Assembly: GCF_013778455.1 (NCBI RefSeq)
Contig: NZ_JACEHE010000017.1
Span: forward strand, 1 to 64,000
DNA from: Streptomyces himalayensis subsp. himalayensis
Lineage (GTDB): Bacteria; Actinomycetota; Actinomycetes; Streptomycetales; Streptomycetaceae
Length of the DNA stretch: 64,000 nucleotides
Direction: 5' to 3'
The translations under genes and the position numbers were made by a program. Below the pieces are notes generated by a model. That model did not search any database and had not been told where the DNA came from. It saw nothing but the letters and a program-made list of their open reading frames with translations. This document shows positions 43,668 through 51,574 of this stretch, piece after piece. Each line of letters opens with the position of its first letter. The stretch's first letter is position 1.

Positions 43668-43870
43668 CGTGCGGCGCCCCCGTCCGCGGCGGGGGCCGAA
43701 TCCGGCGCAGCGCCGCCGAGGGCCGCCGCCAGGCGGGCGGCGACAGCGACGGAACATCGGCCCAATTCGATCAGCGGACATGGGGCATCGCGCGCCACGG
43801 TCACCAGGTCGATCCGCAGGGAAGGCAATGTAATTCCCGCCCGCGCAAGCGCCATGCGCAATTCCGTCAC
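43664..43870 (-). CDS. Small conserved Streptomyces protein of unknown function (A)
   Basis: The 68-residue protein begins VTELRMALARAGITLPSLRID and contains APCPLIELGRCSVAVAARLAAAL with two Cys eight residues apart. Similar two-Cys small proteins recur in streptomycetes and often pair with the protein encoded just downstream. The GTG at 43870 has GGAGGAG four bases upstream. The gene is divergent from the XRE regulator at 44045, which suggests shared control. No biochemical role can be assigned. Confidence 0.65.
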   Translation of the reverse strand: MTELRMALARAGITLPSLRIDLVTVARDAPCPLIELGRCSVAVAARLAAALGGAAPDSAPAADGGAAR

Positions 43871-44044
43871 CGTCTCCTCCGCCCCCTCGACGCACCGCGC
43901 CGAGTGTCGCCCTCTATCTTCCGCCTTCACCGGTTCCCTTTCCCATCGACATTCCATACTTCACATCTCCACGATGCCGCTGCGCACCTACACTCGACAG
44001 GAGCCGGATCTCTACAAGTGCAGTGCACAACAAGGGGGTTGGCC

Positions 44045-44878
44045 ATGGCCAATGGTTCACGGCAGGCTGCTTGGGAGTTCTTCGGGGCAGAACTGAAACG
44101 ACGCCGCGAAGACACGGGTTTCACCCAGGTGGAGCTGGGTTCGCGGGTCTTCGTATCCGGCGCATACATCGGCCAATTCGAACAGGCAATTCGCAAGCCC
44201 CAGTTGGATGTCGCCCAACGGATCGACGAGGTCCTGCAAACCGGCGGTTTTTTCGAGCGGATGTGCAGGAAGCTCATCAATGACCGGCGCTATGCGGATT
44301 ACTTCGCGCCGGTAGCAGAACTGGAAGCTTTGGCCACGAAAATCTGTGAGTTTGCGCCTGCGCTTGTGCCGGGGCTGCTGCAGACCGCCGAGTACACCCG
44401 CGCCGTCATGCTGGCGGGCAACCCGTTCGTGTCCGACGAGCACGTCGAGGAAAAGGTGTCGGGACGGTTGGAACGCGCTCAGCTCCTCAAGCACTCAACA
44501 CGACCCGTGTATTGGGTCATCCTGCATGAACACGCGCTACGGCTGCCGGTGGGCGGCCCCGCTGTGATGGCCGAGCAACTCGACCACATCGCAGACCTGG
44601 GACGCGCGCGAAGGGTGCTGGTGCAGGTATTGGCGCACGCTGCTGGGGCGTACCCCCTGATGGGCCGGATGCTGCAGCTCATGGAGTTCGAGGACGCGCC
44701 GCCAACCGCCTATACAGAAGCGGTGTATTCGGGGAACCTGCTGGACGATCCGGCCCTGGTGAAGCGTGTGCAGGAGACATACGATCTACTGAGGGCCACC
44801 GCGCTGTCGCCTGAGGCGTCCCTGGCCCTGATCGAGTCGGCGGCGGAGGACCACAGACGATGCCCGAGTACGACCTGA
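44045..44878 (+). CDS. XRE-family regulator with DUF5753 (WhiJ/Scr1-like)
   Basis: The 277-residue protein has an XRE HTH at about residues 10-65 (ELKRRREDTGFTQVELGSRV, FVSGAYIGQFEQAIRKP). It also has a C-terminal DUF5753 domain beginning CEFAPALVPGLLQTAEYTRAVM. This is the WhiJ-like group, which pairs with DUF397 proteins and affects development and antibiotic production in Streptomyces (the scr1/scr2 pair is an example). The ATG at 44045 follows a GGGGG SD-like run. The DUF397 gene overlaps its end by 19 bases. Codon use near the start is less GC-rich than in the neighbours, consistent with an accessory locus. Confidence 0.9.
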   Translation: MANGSRQAAWEFFGAELKRRREDTGFTQVELGSRVFVSGAYIGQFEQAIRKPQLDVAQRIDEVLQTGGFFERMCRKLINDRRYADYFAPVAELEALATKICEFAPALVPGLLQTAEYTRAVMLAGNPFVSDEHVEEKVSGRLERAQLLKHSTRPVYWVILHEHALRLPVGGPAVMAEQLDHIADLGRARRVLVQVLAHAAGAYPLMGRMLQLMEFEDAPPTAYTEAVYSGNLLDDPALVKRVQETYDLLRATALSPEASLALIESAAEDHRRCPSTT

Positions 44879-45141
44879 GCTCGGCTCAGTGGCGTAAGAG
44901 CAGCCACAGCGACGACAACGGCGGCAGCTGCCTTGAGGTCGCATACGACTTCGTGGGCGCCGCCCGCTGGCGCAAGAGCACCTACAGCGACGGCGATGGG
45001 GGCAACTGCGTCGAGGTGTCCGACGGCCACCCCGGCGTCGTCCCCGTCCGGGACAGCAAGACCCCGGACGGCCCCGCATTGATTGTTCAGGGTGCCGCCT
45101 GGACGACGTTCACGGACGCCGTCAGCAAGGGTCGCCTGTAG
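44860..45141 (+). CDS. DUF397 protein with internally duplicated N-terminal half
   Basis: The 93-residue protein contains the DUF397 motif twice: WRKSSHSDDNGGSCLEV near residue 11 and WRKSTYSDGDGGNCVEV near residue 37. Only the second is followed by the usual VPVRDSKTPDGPALIV tail. Normal DUF397 proteins have one motif in about 60 residues. It overlaps the XRE gene by 19 bases and should act with it; DUF397 proteins are thought to be bound or controlled by the partner regulator. Confidence 0.9.
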   Translation: MPEYDLSSAQWRKSSHSDDNGGSCLEVAYDFVGAARWRKSTYSDGDGGNCVEVSDGHPGVVPVRDSKTPDGPALIVQGAAWTTFTDAVSKGRL

Positions 45142-45158
45142 CCGGTCGGCGCCCGCCG

Positions 45159-45482
45159 TCAGCCCACCTTGCGCAGCTCGCCGTCATCGAAGACGGCGAC
45201 CATCACCAGGCTGCCGCCGAGTGCCTCGATGTATCGCGCCACGATGTCCGTTCCGGAGACCTGGCCGCTCTCGATCTGGGAGACCCTGCCCTTGCTGACG
45301 CCCATGTGTTCGGCGACCTGCGCCTGCGTGTACCCGCGCTCCTGACGCATCTCGACCAGGCGCCACGCGCGGGCCTCGGCGAGCATGCGCTGAGCGCCCT
45401 CGAGGAACATGTCCCGGCCGCCAACCAGCTCCTCTGCCCGCTCGCGGTGTCCAGTGGCCGACCACCTGATGTGTCCGCTCAC
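45159..45482 (-). CDS. XRE-family antitoxin (HigA-like)
   Basis: The 107-residue protein has an XRE HTH (YTQAQVAEHMGVSKGRVSQIESGQ, residues 50-73) and a short C-terminal strand region (GGSLVMVAVFDDGE). It overlaps the upstream toxin gene by four bases (ATGA). The toxin-first order and overlap match type II HigBA-like systems. It probably neutralises the toxin and represses the operon at the palindrome at 45878-45895. Confidence 0.85.
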   Translation of the reverse strand: MSGHIRWSATGHRERAEELVGGRDMFLEGAQRMLAEARAWRLVEMRQERGYTQAQVAEHMGVSKGRVSQIESGQVSGTDIVARYIEALGGSLVMVAVFDDGELRKVG

Positions 45483-45859
45483 TTTCCCAGCTCCTTCTTA
45501 CGGTCGGCGACGTATTCGGCATACCGCTGCTCCGCCAATGGGATCGCCTCCTCATACCAGGCGCTCCAGGTCCTGGCCTTGTCACCGGCAACCAGCAGGA
45601 TCGCGGAGCGCCACGGGTCGAACATGAAGAGAATGCGCACCTCACTGCGCCCTGCCGAGCCGGGCCTCAGCTCCTTCAGATTGTGCAACGCCGACCCCTT
45701 GATGCGGTCGACCAGCGGCCGCCCTTCAGCCGGACCGTGGCAGGCGAGAATCCAGATGGCCTGGTTGACAAGCACGTACGAAGCCGGATCCGCCTTCTCC
45801 AGGTCGTTGAGCCACTGATCGACGTCGCTGGTGAGGTACACGTCCCACTGCTCTTCCAC
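45479..45859 (-). CDS. HigB/RelE-superfamily toxin
   Basis: The 126-residue protein matches the phage-derived Gp49-like/HigB group of RelE-fold ribosome-dependent endonucleases. It has VDQWLNDLEKADPASYV, RIKGSALHNLKELRPGSAGRSEVRILFMFDP and LLVAGDKARTWSAWYEEAI. The GTG at 45859 gives the family-like N-terminus; an in-frame ATG at 45886 inside the operator would add nine residues and suit a leaderless mRNA. It precedes its antitoxin with a four-base overlap. Confidence 0.85.
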   Translation of the reverse strand: MEEQWDVYLTSDVDQWLNDLEKADPASYVLVNQAIWILACHGPAEGRPLVDRIKGSALHNLKELRPGSAGRSEVRILFMFDPWRSAILLVAGDKARTWSAWYEEAIPLAEQRYAEYVADRKKELGK

Positions 45860-45877
45860 TCCTGAGCCCTTTCGCGA

Positions 45878-45895
45878 GTTTAGCATTCACTAAAC
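45878..45895. promoter_or_regulatory. Operator of the toxin-antitoxin operon
   Basis: GTTTAG-CATTCA-CTAAAC is an inverted repeat with perfect 6-bp arms and low GC, located at the 5' end of the operon. Autorepression by the antitoxin or complex is likely. Confidence 0.6.
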
Positions 45896-45948
45896 TGCGT
45901 CGCAGGGAGGCAGGGAGCCGAATCCAGCACTCTCACCCGGATGGGGCA

Positions 45949-46110
45949 TGTCGCGCGTCAGCGCAAGAGAGCCAACGGGAGCGCGGCTACGCGGTCGACG
46001 ACGTGGGGAACGAACACGAAATCCGCTGTGCCGGCGCCCCGGTCTTCGACCACAGCGGCACGGTGACCGCGGCCGTCAGCATGTCTGGACCGGCCTCGCG
46101 AGTCACGATG
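45949..46110 (+). pseudogene. Remnant of an IclR-family regulator C-terminus
   Basis: The frame starting at 45949 reads ...QRERGYAVDDVGNEHEIRC, then AGAPVFDHSGTVTAAVSMSGP and ASRVTMR. This is the characteristic end of the IclR effector domain (usually RERGYAxDxEExExGVRCVAAPVFD). No start codon, HTH or rest of the domain exists upstream, where the toxin operon begins. Downstream the frame runs into a common repeat. It is a broken piece left by deletion or insertion. Confidence 0.75.
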
Positions 46111-46115
46111 CGAAT

Positions 46116-46173
46116 CGGGGTCTGGGGGCGGAGCCCCGAGTTTCGGGAAGGGGCGGGACTGGGAAATGCCCCA
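46116..46173. repeat. Common Streptomyces intergenic repeat
   Basis: The stretch contains TCTGGGGGCGGAGCCCC, a GGGGC-GGA-GCCCC hairpin, then TTTCGGGAAGGGGCGGG. From memory this combination recurs between genes in many Streptomyces genomes. It ends just before the response regulator stop on the other strand and may act as a terminator. Confidence 0.6.
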
Positions 46174-46181
46174 TAGGGCCC

Positions 46182-46913
46182 TCACCCGCCGACGCCCGGC
46201 GTCACCAGCCCCGACTCGTACGCCACGATCACCAACTGGGCCCGATCCCGCGCCCCCAACTTCCCCATGATCCGACTGACATGCGTCTTCGCGGTGAGCG
46301 GACTCAGCCCCAGCGCATCGGCGATCTCCGTGTTGTTGAGCCCGCGCGCCACCAGCGTCAGCACCTGCCGCTCCCGCTCGGAGAGACAGTCGGGCCCTCC
46401 GGTCGCGGACGAAAACGTATCCGCCCCGGGACCACGCAGGACACGGGCGATCAGCCGGGCCGTGGGCCCGGGTGAGAGCAGTGACTCCCCCGCGGCCACC
46501 GTACGGATGGCGTCCAGGAGCTCGGCGGGTTTCACGTCCTTGACGAGAAACCCGGAAGCCCCCGCCCGCAGCGCCTCGATGATGTGCTCGTCGGTGTCGT
46601 AGGTCGTGAGCACGAGGACTTTGACGCCCGCCAGATCCTCGTCGGCGGCGATGATCCGCGTCGCCTCGATGCCGTCCACGTCGGGCATGCGTATGTCCAT
46701 GACGATCAGGTCGGCCCGGGCGGAGCGGGCCAGTTCGACGGCTTCCCGGCCGGTGGCCGCCTGCCCGACGACCTCCATGTCGCGGGCCGACTCGACGAGC
46801 ATCGCGAAGGAGGCGCGGACCAGCGTCTGATCGTCGGCGAGCAGCACTCGGATGGATGGCGGCGCCTCATACGATGCGGTTCGCGCCGACTGCGAGTCAT
46901 GGGGCGGGGTCAT
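46182..46913 (-). CDS. NarL/LuxR-family response regulator
   Basis: The 243-residue regulator has a receiver domain (IRVLLADDQTLVRASFAML, phospho-acceptor in ADLIVMDIRMPDVDG, Lys in ASGFLVKDVKP). It ends in a LuxR HTH (LSERERQVLTLVARGLNNTEIADALGLS with TAKTHVSRIMGKLGA following). Its ATG overlaps the histidine kinase stop by four bases. The pair lies downstream of an MMPL transporter gene on the same strand, a likely target. Confidence 0.95.
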   Translation of the reverse strand: MTPPHDSQSARTASYEAPPSIRVLLADDQTLVRASFAMLVESARDMEVVGQAATGREAVELARSARADLIVMDIRMPDVDGIEATRIIAADEDLAGVKVLVLTTYDTDEHIIEALRAGASGFLVKDVKPAELLDAIRTVAAGESLLSPGPTARLIARVLRGPGADTFSSATGGPDCLSERERQVLTLVARGLNNTEIADALGLSPLTAKTHVSRIMGKLGARDRAQLVIVAYESGLVTPGVGG

Positions 46914-48259
46914 CGGTCCTCATTTCGTACCGGAATGTCCGGAGTCCGCGGAGTCCGCGGAGTCCCCGGAGTCCCCGGAGTCCGCAGAGGCAGTACCGCA
47001 GTGACCGCGAACCCTCCCTCCCGGCGCGGCCCCGCGTCCAGCGCGCCGCCCACACTGCGGGCCCGCTCCCGCATGCCGACGAGTCCGAACCCGGGCGTGC
47101 TGACACGTCCGGACCCGGGCGTGCCGCCGGGCGTGGCCGTGCCGTCGTCGGTCACCTCCACATGGAGCGCGCCCTCAGCCGTGTGCAGCCCGACCCTGAC
47201 CGTGACGTCCGAGCCCGCGTGGCGCACGGCGTTGGTCAGTGCCTCCTGCACGATGCGGTAGGCGGCCGCCCCCACGGCCGGCGGGGTGTCCTCGGCGTGC
47301 AGCGACACGTCGACCTTGGCACCGGCGGCGCGTGCGGCCTCCACGAGGTCGGGCAGGCCGTCGAGGCCGGGCAGAGGCCCGCGGGCGTCGCCGGTCTCGG
47401 GGTCCCGTAACACCTCGAGGGTCGTGCGCAGTTCGCCGCGTGCGGTACGGCAGGTCTCCGCGATGTCGTCCAGCGCCCCGGCGACGGCGTCCCGGTCGAG
47501 GCGGTCGGGGTCGGCGGCCAGCACATGTGCGGCCACCGAGGCCTGCACGCCGATGAGCGTGATGCTGTGCGCGAGCAGATCGTGCAGGTCGCGGGCGATG
47601 CGCAGGCGCTCCTCGGCGACCCGGCGGCGGGCTTCCTCCTCGCGGGTGCGTTCGGCCCGCACGGCCCGTTCGACGATGGAGGCGACGTACTGGCGGTAGA
47701 AGCGGACGTCGACCCCGAGGAACAGCACCGCGATGACCCAGCCGGAGGTCTGCAGCAGTTCCATCGCCTCATGGGTGTTGACGGTGAGCATGACGCTCAC
47801 GGAGGTGCCGATGACACCGGCGCCGACCAGCATCGTGCGCAGCGGACTGCCGGTGACGGCCACGGTGTAGAGGGCGACGAACGAGCCCGGGGTGGGCGCG
47901 GCATGGCTGTTGTCGAGGCCGTGGTACGGCGCAACGCAGGCCACCACCGCGGCCATGACGAGCAGCGGCCTGCGCCGCCGCCATGCCAGCGGCACATGGG
48001 CGGCGAGCAGCAGGGTCCAGCCGAGTGCGTCGGGCCGGCGCCCGTCGCCGGTGAACAGCGCGAGGCCGATGGCGACCACGGCGAGGCCGACCGCGAGCAG
48101 CGCGTCGTTGCGCATGGCGTGCGGTGCGGTGCTCGGGTCGCGGTTGACGGCCTCGATGATGCGCTCGCCGAGCGAGGGCCGGGCGGCGACGGTGTCGGCC
48201 CCCCGGTCCCGTAACACTGTGAAGGTTCCCCTGTCCTGCACGGCTCCATCTTCCGTCAA
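46910..48259 (-). CDS. NarL-type sensor histidine kinase with two TTA codons
   Basis: The 449-residue kinase has four to six N-terminal membrane segments (residues 45-165), a HisKA_3 domain with RIARDLHDLLAHSITLIGVQ, and an ATPase domain ending QEALTNAVRHA and GFGLVGMRERARSVGG. The C-terminus is a TPGTPRTP-like tail from a 9-bp repeat. Two leucines use TTA, at 48212-48214 (residue 16) and 47408-47410 (in LEVLRDPE). Translation would therefore depend on the bldA tRNA. The start is a TTG at 48259 with GGAGGGG upstream. The MMPL gene is 48 bases upstream and the regulator overlaps downstream. Confidence 0.93.
   Translation of the reverse strand: MTEDGAVQDRGTFTVLRDRGADTVAARPSLGERIIEAVNRDPSTAPHAMRNDALLAVGLAVVAIGLALFTGDGRRPDALGWTLLLAAHVPLAWRRRRPLLVMAAVVACVAPYHGLDNSHAAPTPGSFVALYTVAVTGSPLRTMLVGAGVIGTSVSVMLTVNTHEAMELLQTSGWVIAVLFLGVDVRFYRQYVASIVERAVRAERTREEEARRRVAEERLRIARDLHDLLAHSITLIGVQASVAAHVLAADPDRLDRDAVAGALDDIAETCRTARGELRTTLEVLRDPETGDARGPLPGLDGLPDLVEAARAAGAKVDVSLHAEDTPPAVGAAAYRIVQEALTNAVRHAGSDVTVRVGLHTAEGALHVEVTDDGTATPGGTPGSGRVSTPGFGLVGMRERARSVGGALDAGPRREGGFAVTAVLPLRTPGTPGTPRTPRTPDIPVRNEDR
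46938..46992. repeat. 9-bp in-frame repeat at the 3' end of the histidine kinase gene
   Basis: Six near-identical copies of GGAGTCCGC/GGAGTCCCC (plus strand) encode alternating Thr-Pro-Gly/Arg tripeptides. Confidence 0.9.
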
Positions 48260-48307
48260 GGGGCGCCCCTCCGGGAGAGGAGGAGCGCCCGGGGGTGGTC
48301 GGAGGCG

Positions 48308-50404
48308 TCAGGGCGTACGGACGGCTACCGGTTCCGGGGCGCGTGGCTGCGGGGGCCGTGGTGCCCGGGAGAGCTTTCCGGGCCACCACATGGTGCGGCC
48401 GAGCAGGACACTCGCCGACGTCACCAGGTAGGTCCGCACGAGGAACGTGTCGAGCAGGACGCCGACCGCGATGACGAAGCCCAGTTCGACGAGTTGCACC
48501 ATCGGCATGTTCATCAGGACGGAGAAGGTCGCGGCCAGGACGAGGCCCGCGGAGGCGATCACGCCGCCCGTGGTGCGCAGCGCGGTCAGCGCCGCGGACG
48601 CGGGTTCCGTGCCCGACAGGGACTCCTCGCGCATGCGGTGCATCAGGAAGATGCCGTAGTCGACTCCGAGGGCGACGAGGAAGACGAACGAGAGCAGTCC
48701 GAGCCCGGGATCGGTGCCTTCGAAGCCGAACATCGGCTCGAAGACGAGGCCGGCGATGCCGAGTGCGGCGCCCCACACCGCCACGACTGCGACGAGCAGC
48801 AGCAGCGGCGCGACGATGCTGCGCAGCAGCGCGATCAGGATCAGCAGGACGGAGACGAGGACGAGCGGGACGATGATGGTGGTGTCGCGCGCGTTGGTGT
48901 CCTGAAGGTCGATCTGCTCGGCGCTGGGCCCGCCGACGTAGGCGCCGTCGCCGTCGAGCGTCGACCTGAGCGACTCGATCGTGGCGGTCTCGCCCACGGA
49001 CTGGGGCGGGTCCTCGGCGATGACGGAGATCTCCGTCCAGCCGTCGCCGCTGCGGCCGCGTTCGGCGCCGTCCACGCCCTGGGTGGAGCGGATACCGGAG
49101 AGCACCGTATCCGCCTTGGCCGTGGGGGTGATCACTGTGATCGGCTGGGTGCTGCGTTCGGGGTAGGCGGCGGCCAGAGTCTCCATCGCGGCGACGGCCT
49201 CGGGTTTGTCGGTGAAGGAGTCCTCCTGCTTGAGGCCGCCGGGCAGGTTGAGCGCGCCCAGCGCGAGCGCCCCGAGCAGCACCGCGCCGGTCGCCAGCAC
49301 GGCCAGGGGCCTGCGCCCGGCCGAGCTGCCCATCGCGGCGAACAGGCCCCGCCGCTGCTTGGGTTCGCTGCCGAAGGCCGGCACGAGCGGCCAGAAGACA
49401 CGGCGGCCGAGCAGCACCAGCAACGCGGGCAGCAGGGTCATCATCGCGGCGAGCGCGCACAGTACGCCGACGGCGCCGAGCGGGCCCATGCCGCGGCTGC
49501 TGTTGAGGTCGGCGGCCAGCAGGCACAGCAGTCCGGCGGCGACGGTCCCGGAGGAGGCGAGGACGGCGGGTCCGCAGCCGCGCAGGGCGGCGCGCATCGC
49601 GTCGTACGGGCGTGGGATACGCCGCAACTCCTCGCGGTAGCGCGACACGATCAGCAGCGCGTAGTCCGTTCCCGCACCGAAGACGAGGATGGTCATCACG
49701 CCCGAACTCTGGCCGCTGATCGGTGTGTCGAAGATCTGGTTGAGGCCGTAGGCGACGCCCATGGCGAGGTAGTCGGCCACTCCGGCGGCGACGAGCGGCA
49801 CGAGCCACAGCAGCGGGCTGCGGTAGATGAGGATGAGCAGGACGGCGACGACGGCGACCGTGGTGTAGAGCAGGGGGCCGTCGAGGGAGTTGTAGACCTC
49901 GCTCGCGTCGGTGGCGAGCGCCCCCGGGCCGCCGACGTCGACCGTGAGGCCGTCCCCTCCCTCGGTGATCTTCCGTACGTCGGTGACGAACGCGTCCCTG
50001 GCCTTCTCGTCCTGACCCGGCGCGTTGCTGGCGACCGGGTACATCAGGGTCGTCCCGTCGCCGGACGGAACGCCCTCCGGCGTACCGGTGAGGTCGAACT
50101 CGCCTGCGATACGGTCGACTTGGCCGTCCGCCGTGGCGCGGTCGGCGGTGGTGAGCCCGCCGTCGCGGTGGTAGACGAGGACGAGCTCCGTCGTCTCGCC
50201 GCCCGGCAGCTGGTCCTGGATCTTCGCTACCTGCGTGGAGTCGGCGCTCGCGGGCAGATAGTCGACGGCCCGGTCGCGCTGCACCTCGCCGAGGTTTCCG
50301 GCCAGCGGCCCGGCGACCGCGAGCACCGCGATCCAGAGCGCCAGCAGGATCCAGGGCACGGCGCGCCGCCGCCGCGAGTGGTGCGTTTCCGTTGCGGCCC
50401 CCAT
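48308..50404 (-). CDS. MMPL family transporter (RND superfamily)
   Basis: The 698-residue exporter has twelve predicted membrane segments in two groups and two large extracytoplasmic loops. The first segment is WILLALWIAVLAVAGPLAG. Conserved pieces include GAGTDYALLIVSRYREELR and VALGVDYGIFLMHRMREE, the paired TM4/TM10 motifs with the proton-relay Asp-Tyr. MMPL proteins export lipids, glycolipids or siderophores; the cargo here is unknown. GGGGAGG eight bases upstream fixes the ATG at 50404. It leads the two-component genes and is probably co-transcribed with them. Confidence 0.93.
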   Translation of the reverse strand: MGAATETHHSRRRRAVPWILLALWIAVLAVAGPLAGNLGEVQRDRAVDYLPASADSTQVAKIQDQLPGGETTELVLVYHRDGGLTTADRATADGQVDRIAGEFDLTGTPEGVPSGDGTTLMYPVASNAPGQDEKARDAFVTDVRKITEGGDGLTVDVGGPGALATDASEVYNSLDGPLLYTTVAVVAVLLILIYRSPLLWLVPLVAAGVADYLAMGVAYGLNQIFDTPISGQSSGVMTILVFGAGTDYALLIVSRYREELRRIPRPYDAMRAALRGCGPAVLASSGTVAAGLLCLLAADLNSSRGMGPLGAVGVLCALAAMMTLLPALLVLLGRRVFWPLVPAFGSEPKQRRGLFAAMGSSAGRRPLAVLATGAVLLGALALGALNLPGGLKQEDSFTDKPEAVAAMETLAAAYPERSTQPITVITPTAKADTVLSGIRSTQGVDGAERGRSGDGWTEISVIAEDPPQSVGETATIESLRSTLDGDGAYVGGPSAEQIDLQDTNARDTTIIVPLVLVSVLLILIALLRSIVAPLLLLVAVVAVWGAALGIAGLVFEPMFGFEGTDPGLGLLSFVFLVALGVDYGIFLMHRMREESLSGTEPASAALTALRTTGGVIASAGLVLAATFSVLMNMPMVQLVELGFVIAVGVLLDTFLVRTYLVTSASVLLGRTMWWPGKLSRAPRPPQPRAPEPVAVRTP

Positions 50405-50576
50405 GTCGGGGTCCTCCCCTCCTGAACGGTGTCCGGTCATGGACCAGACTCCCGTCGCCGGAAGGACACTTCGTCGCGCGCGAGAGCGAGTTCGCGGCTA
50501 CTGCCGGGGGCGGCTCGTACGGGGTGTTACGCCCCTGGGAGTACGCCGGTCGCAGGCACCTTTCACGGCACCTGCC

Positions 50577-50634
50577 GTCGTGGGTTGTGCCCGCCCCCGT
50601 TCCGCCCACCGGGGGTACCTCCCAGGCCGGGAGG
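50577..50634 (-). repeat. Dispersed intergenic repeat, copy D (inverted)
   Basis: Read on the minus strand, the segment runs GCGCCTCCCGGCCTGGGAGG, then GGGGGCGGGCACAACCCACG ending in ACG. It shares the end module GGGCACAACCCACGACG with copies at 36000, 58000 and 62100. It lies in the 292-bp gap between the MMPL and TerB-like genes. Confidence 0.6.
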
Positions 50635-50696
50635 CGCACCGCCCGGCAGCAGTACGTGGGCGGCGAGCGCCGGAGTCAGAACGGCGGGCGCAGGCG

Positions 50697-51401
50697 TCAG
50701 AACGGCGCCCGCGCCGCAGCAAGCAGCCGCGTCACATCGTCCTCGCAGATGGTGAGCGCCCGCCCCACCGTGCTGAGCACATCCCGCTCGGCCGGTGTGT
50801 ACGGGCCGTCGGCCAGGGCGATGCGGGCCGCCTGCAGCAGGACGGACTCGCGGCCCGCCGGGAGGAGGTGGGGCGCCAGCGGATCGAGGGCTTCGTGGAG
50901 CTCTATGGCGAGGCCGGCGAGGCTCGCACCGCACTGTTCGGGCAGCAGCCGGCCGGTGTCGGCGGCCAGGGCCTCGATGAGCGCGGCGAGCTGTTCCTCG
51001 GTGCAGTCGTCGAATCCGGCGCAGCGCACGGCGGCGACGGCGCTCTCCAGCGCGGCACGCGAGGGGGCGCCGCCCGAGGTGAGGACGGCCAGGGCCACGG
51101 TGTGGACGGCGTCGCGCAGCATCGCCGCGAGGCGGGTGGTCGTCGGGTGGTCGAGAACGTCCGGTCCGAAGCGGTGCCCGCATGCGGTGCATTCGACGAC
51201 CGGTCCGACGGCACCGCGCGGCAGCAGAGGGACACCGAGCAGAAGGAAGCGGCGTCGCCCGGTCCTGCGCTGGTAGTTGCGATCGCCCCCGCAGCCGGGG
51301 CAGAAGAACTCACCGTCGCCGACGGTGGTCCACACGGTGCGATTGCCGAGAATGCGCGCGATGGCAGCACTACGGCTGTTTCGTCCCCATTCTGGCAGCA
51401 C
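50697..51401 (-). CDS. TerB-like protein with N-terminal zinc ribbon
   Basis: The 234-residue protein has two CxxC pairs (FFCPGCGGDRNY near residue 34, VECTACGHRFG near 73). An all-helical domain follows with ALADGPYTPAERDVLSTVGRAL near its end, a TerB/tellurite-resistance-like signature. A role in metal stress is conceivable but unproven. The GTG at 51401 has GGAGG nine bases upstream. It stands alone between leuA and the MMPL operon on the same strand; a palindrome at 51455 precedes it. Confidence 0.78.
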   Translation of the reverse strand: MLPEWGRNSRSAAIARILGNRTVWTTVGDGEFFCPGCGGDRNYQRRTGRRRFLLLGVPLLPRGAVGPVVECTACGHRFGPDVLDHPTTTRLAAMLRDAVHTVALAVLTSGGAPSRAALESAVAAVRCAGFDDCTEEQLAALIEALAADTGRLLPEQCGASLAGLAIELHEALDPLAPHLLPAGRESVLLQAARIALADGPYTPAERDVLSTVGRALTICEDDVTRLLAAARAPF

Positions 51402-51454
51402 GTCGTCGCACCTCCGTAACCCCGCGGCACCATCGTCGCGTTGGCGTGATGTTA

Positions 51455-51473
51455 GCCACATCGAAGATGTGGC
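51455..51473. promoter_or_regulatory. Palindrome upstream of the TerB-like gene
   Basis: GCCACATC-GAA-GATGTGGC has perfect 8-bp arms, 54 bases before the GTG at 51401. It is outside the leuA terminator, so an operator for the TerB-like gene is likelier than a terminator. Confidence 0.5.
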
Positions 51474-51520
51474 GTCAGTACGTAGGACGCACATGGCGCC
51501 GACATGGCCAAGACACGACG

Positions 51521-51553
51521 CGGCCCCGCCCGCCTCGAGGGCGGACGGGGCCG
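51521..51553. terminator. Hairpin terminator after leuA
   Basis: CGGCCCCG-C-CCGCC pairs with GGCGG-A-CGGGGCCG around a 5-base loop (one mismatch), 22 bases beyond the leuA stop. Confidence 0.8.
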
Positions 51554-51574
51554 GACAATCCCAGGTGAACGGGG

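Noticed and set aside
45949..46475. Plus-strand gene from ATG 45948
   Set aside because: The ATG frame gives an Arg-rich, domain-free product; the neighbouring frame instead gives the IclR remnant, and the rest overlaps the response regulator.
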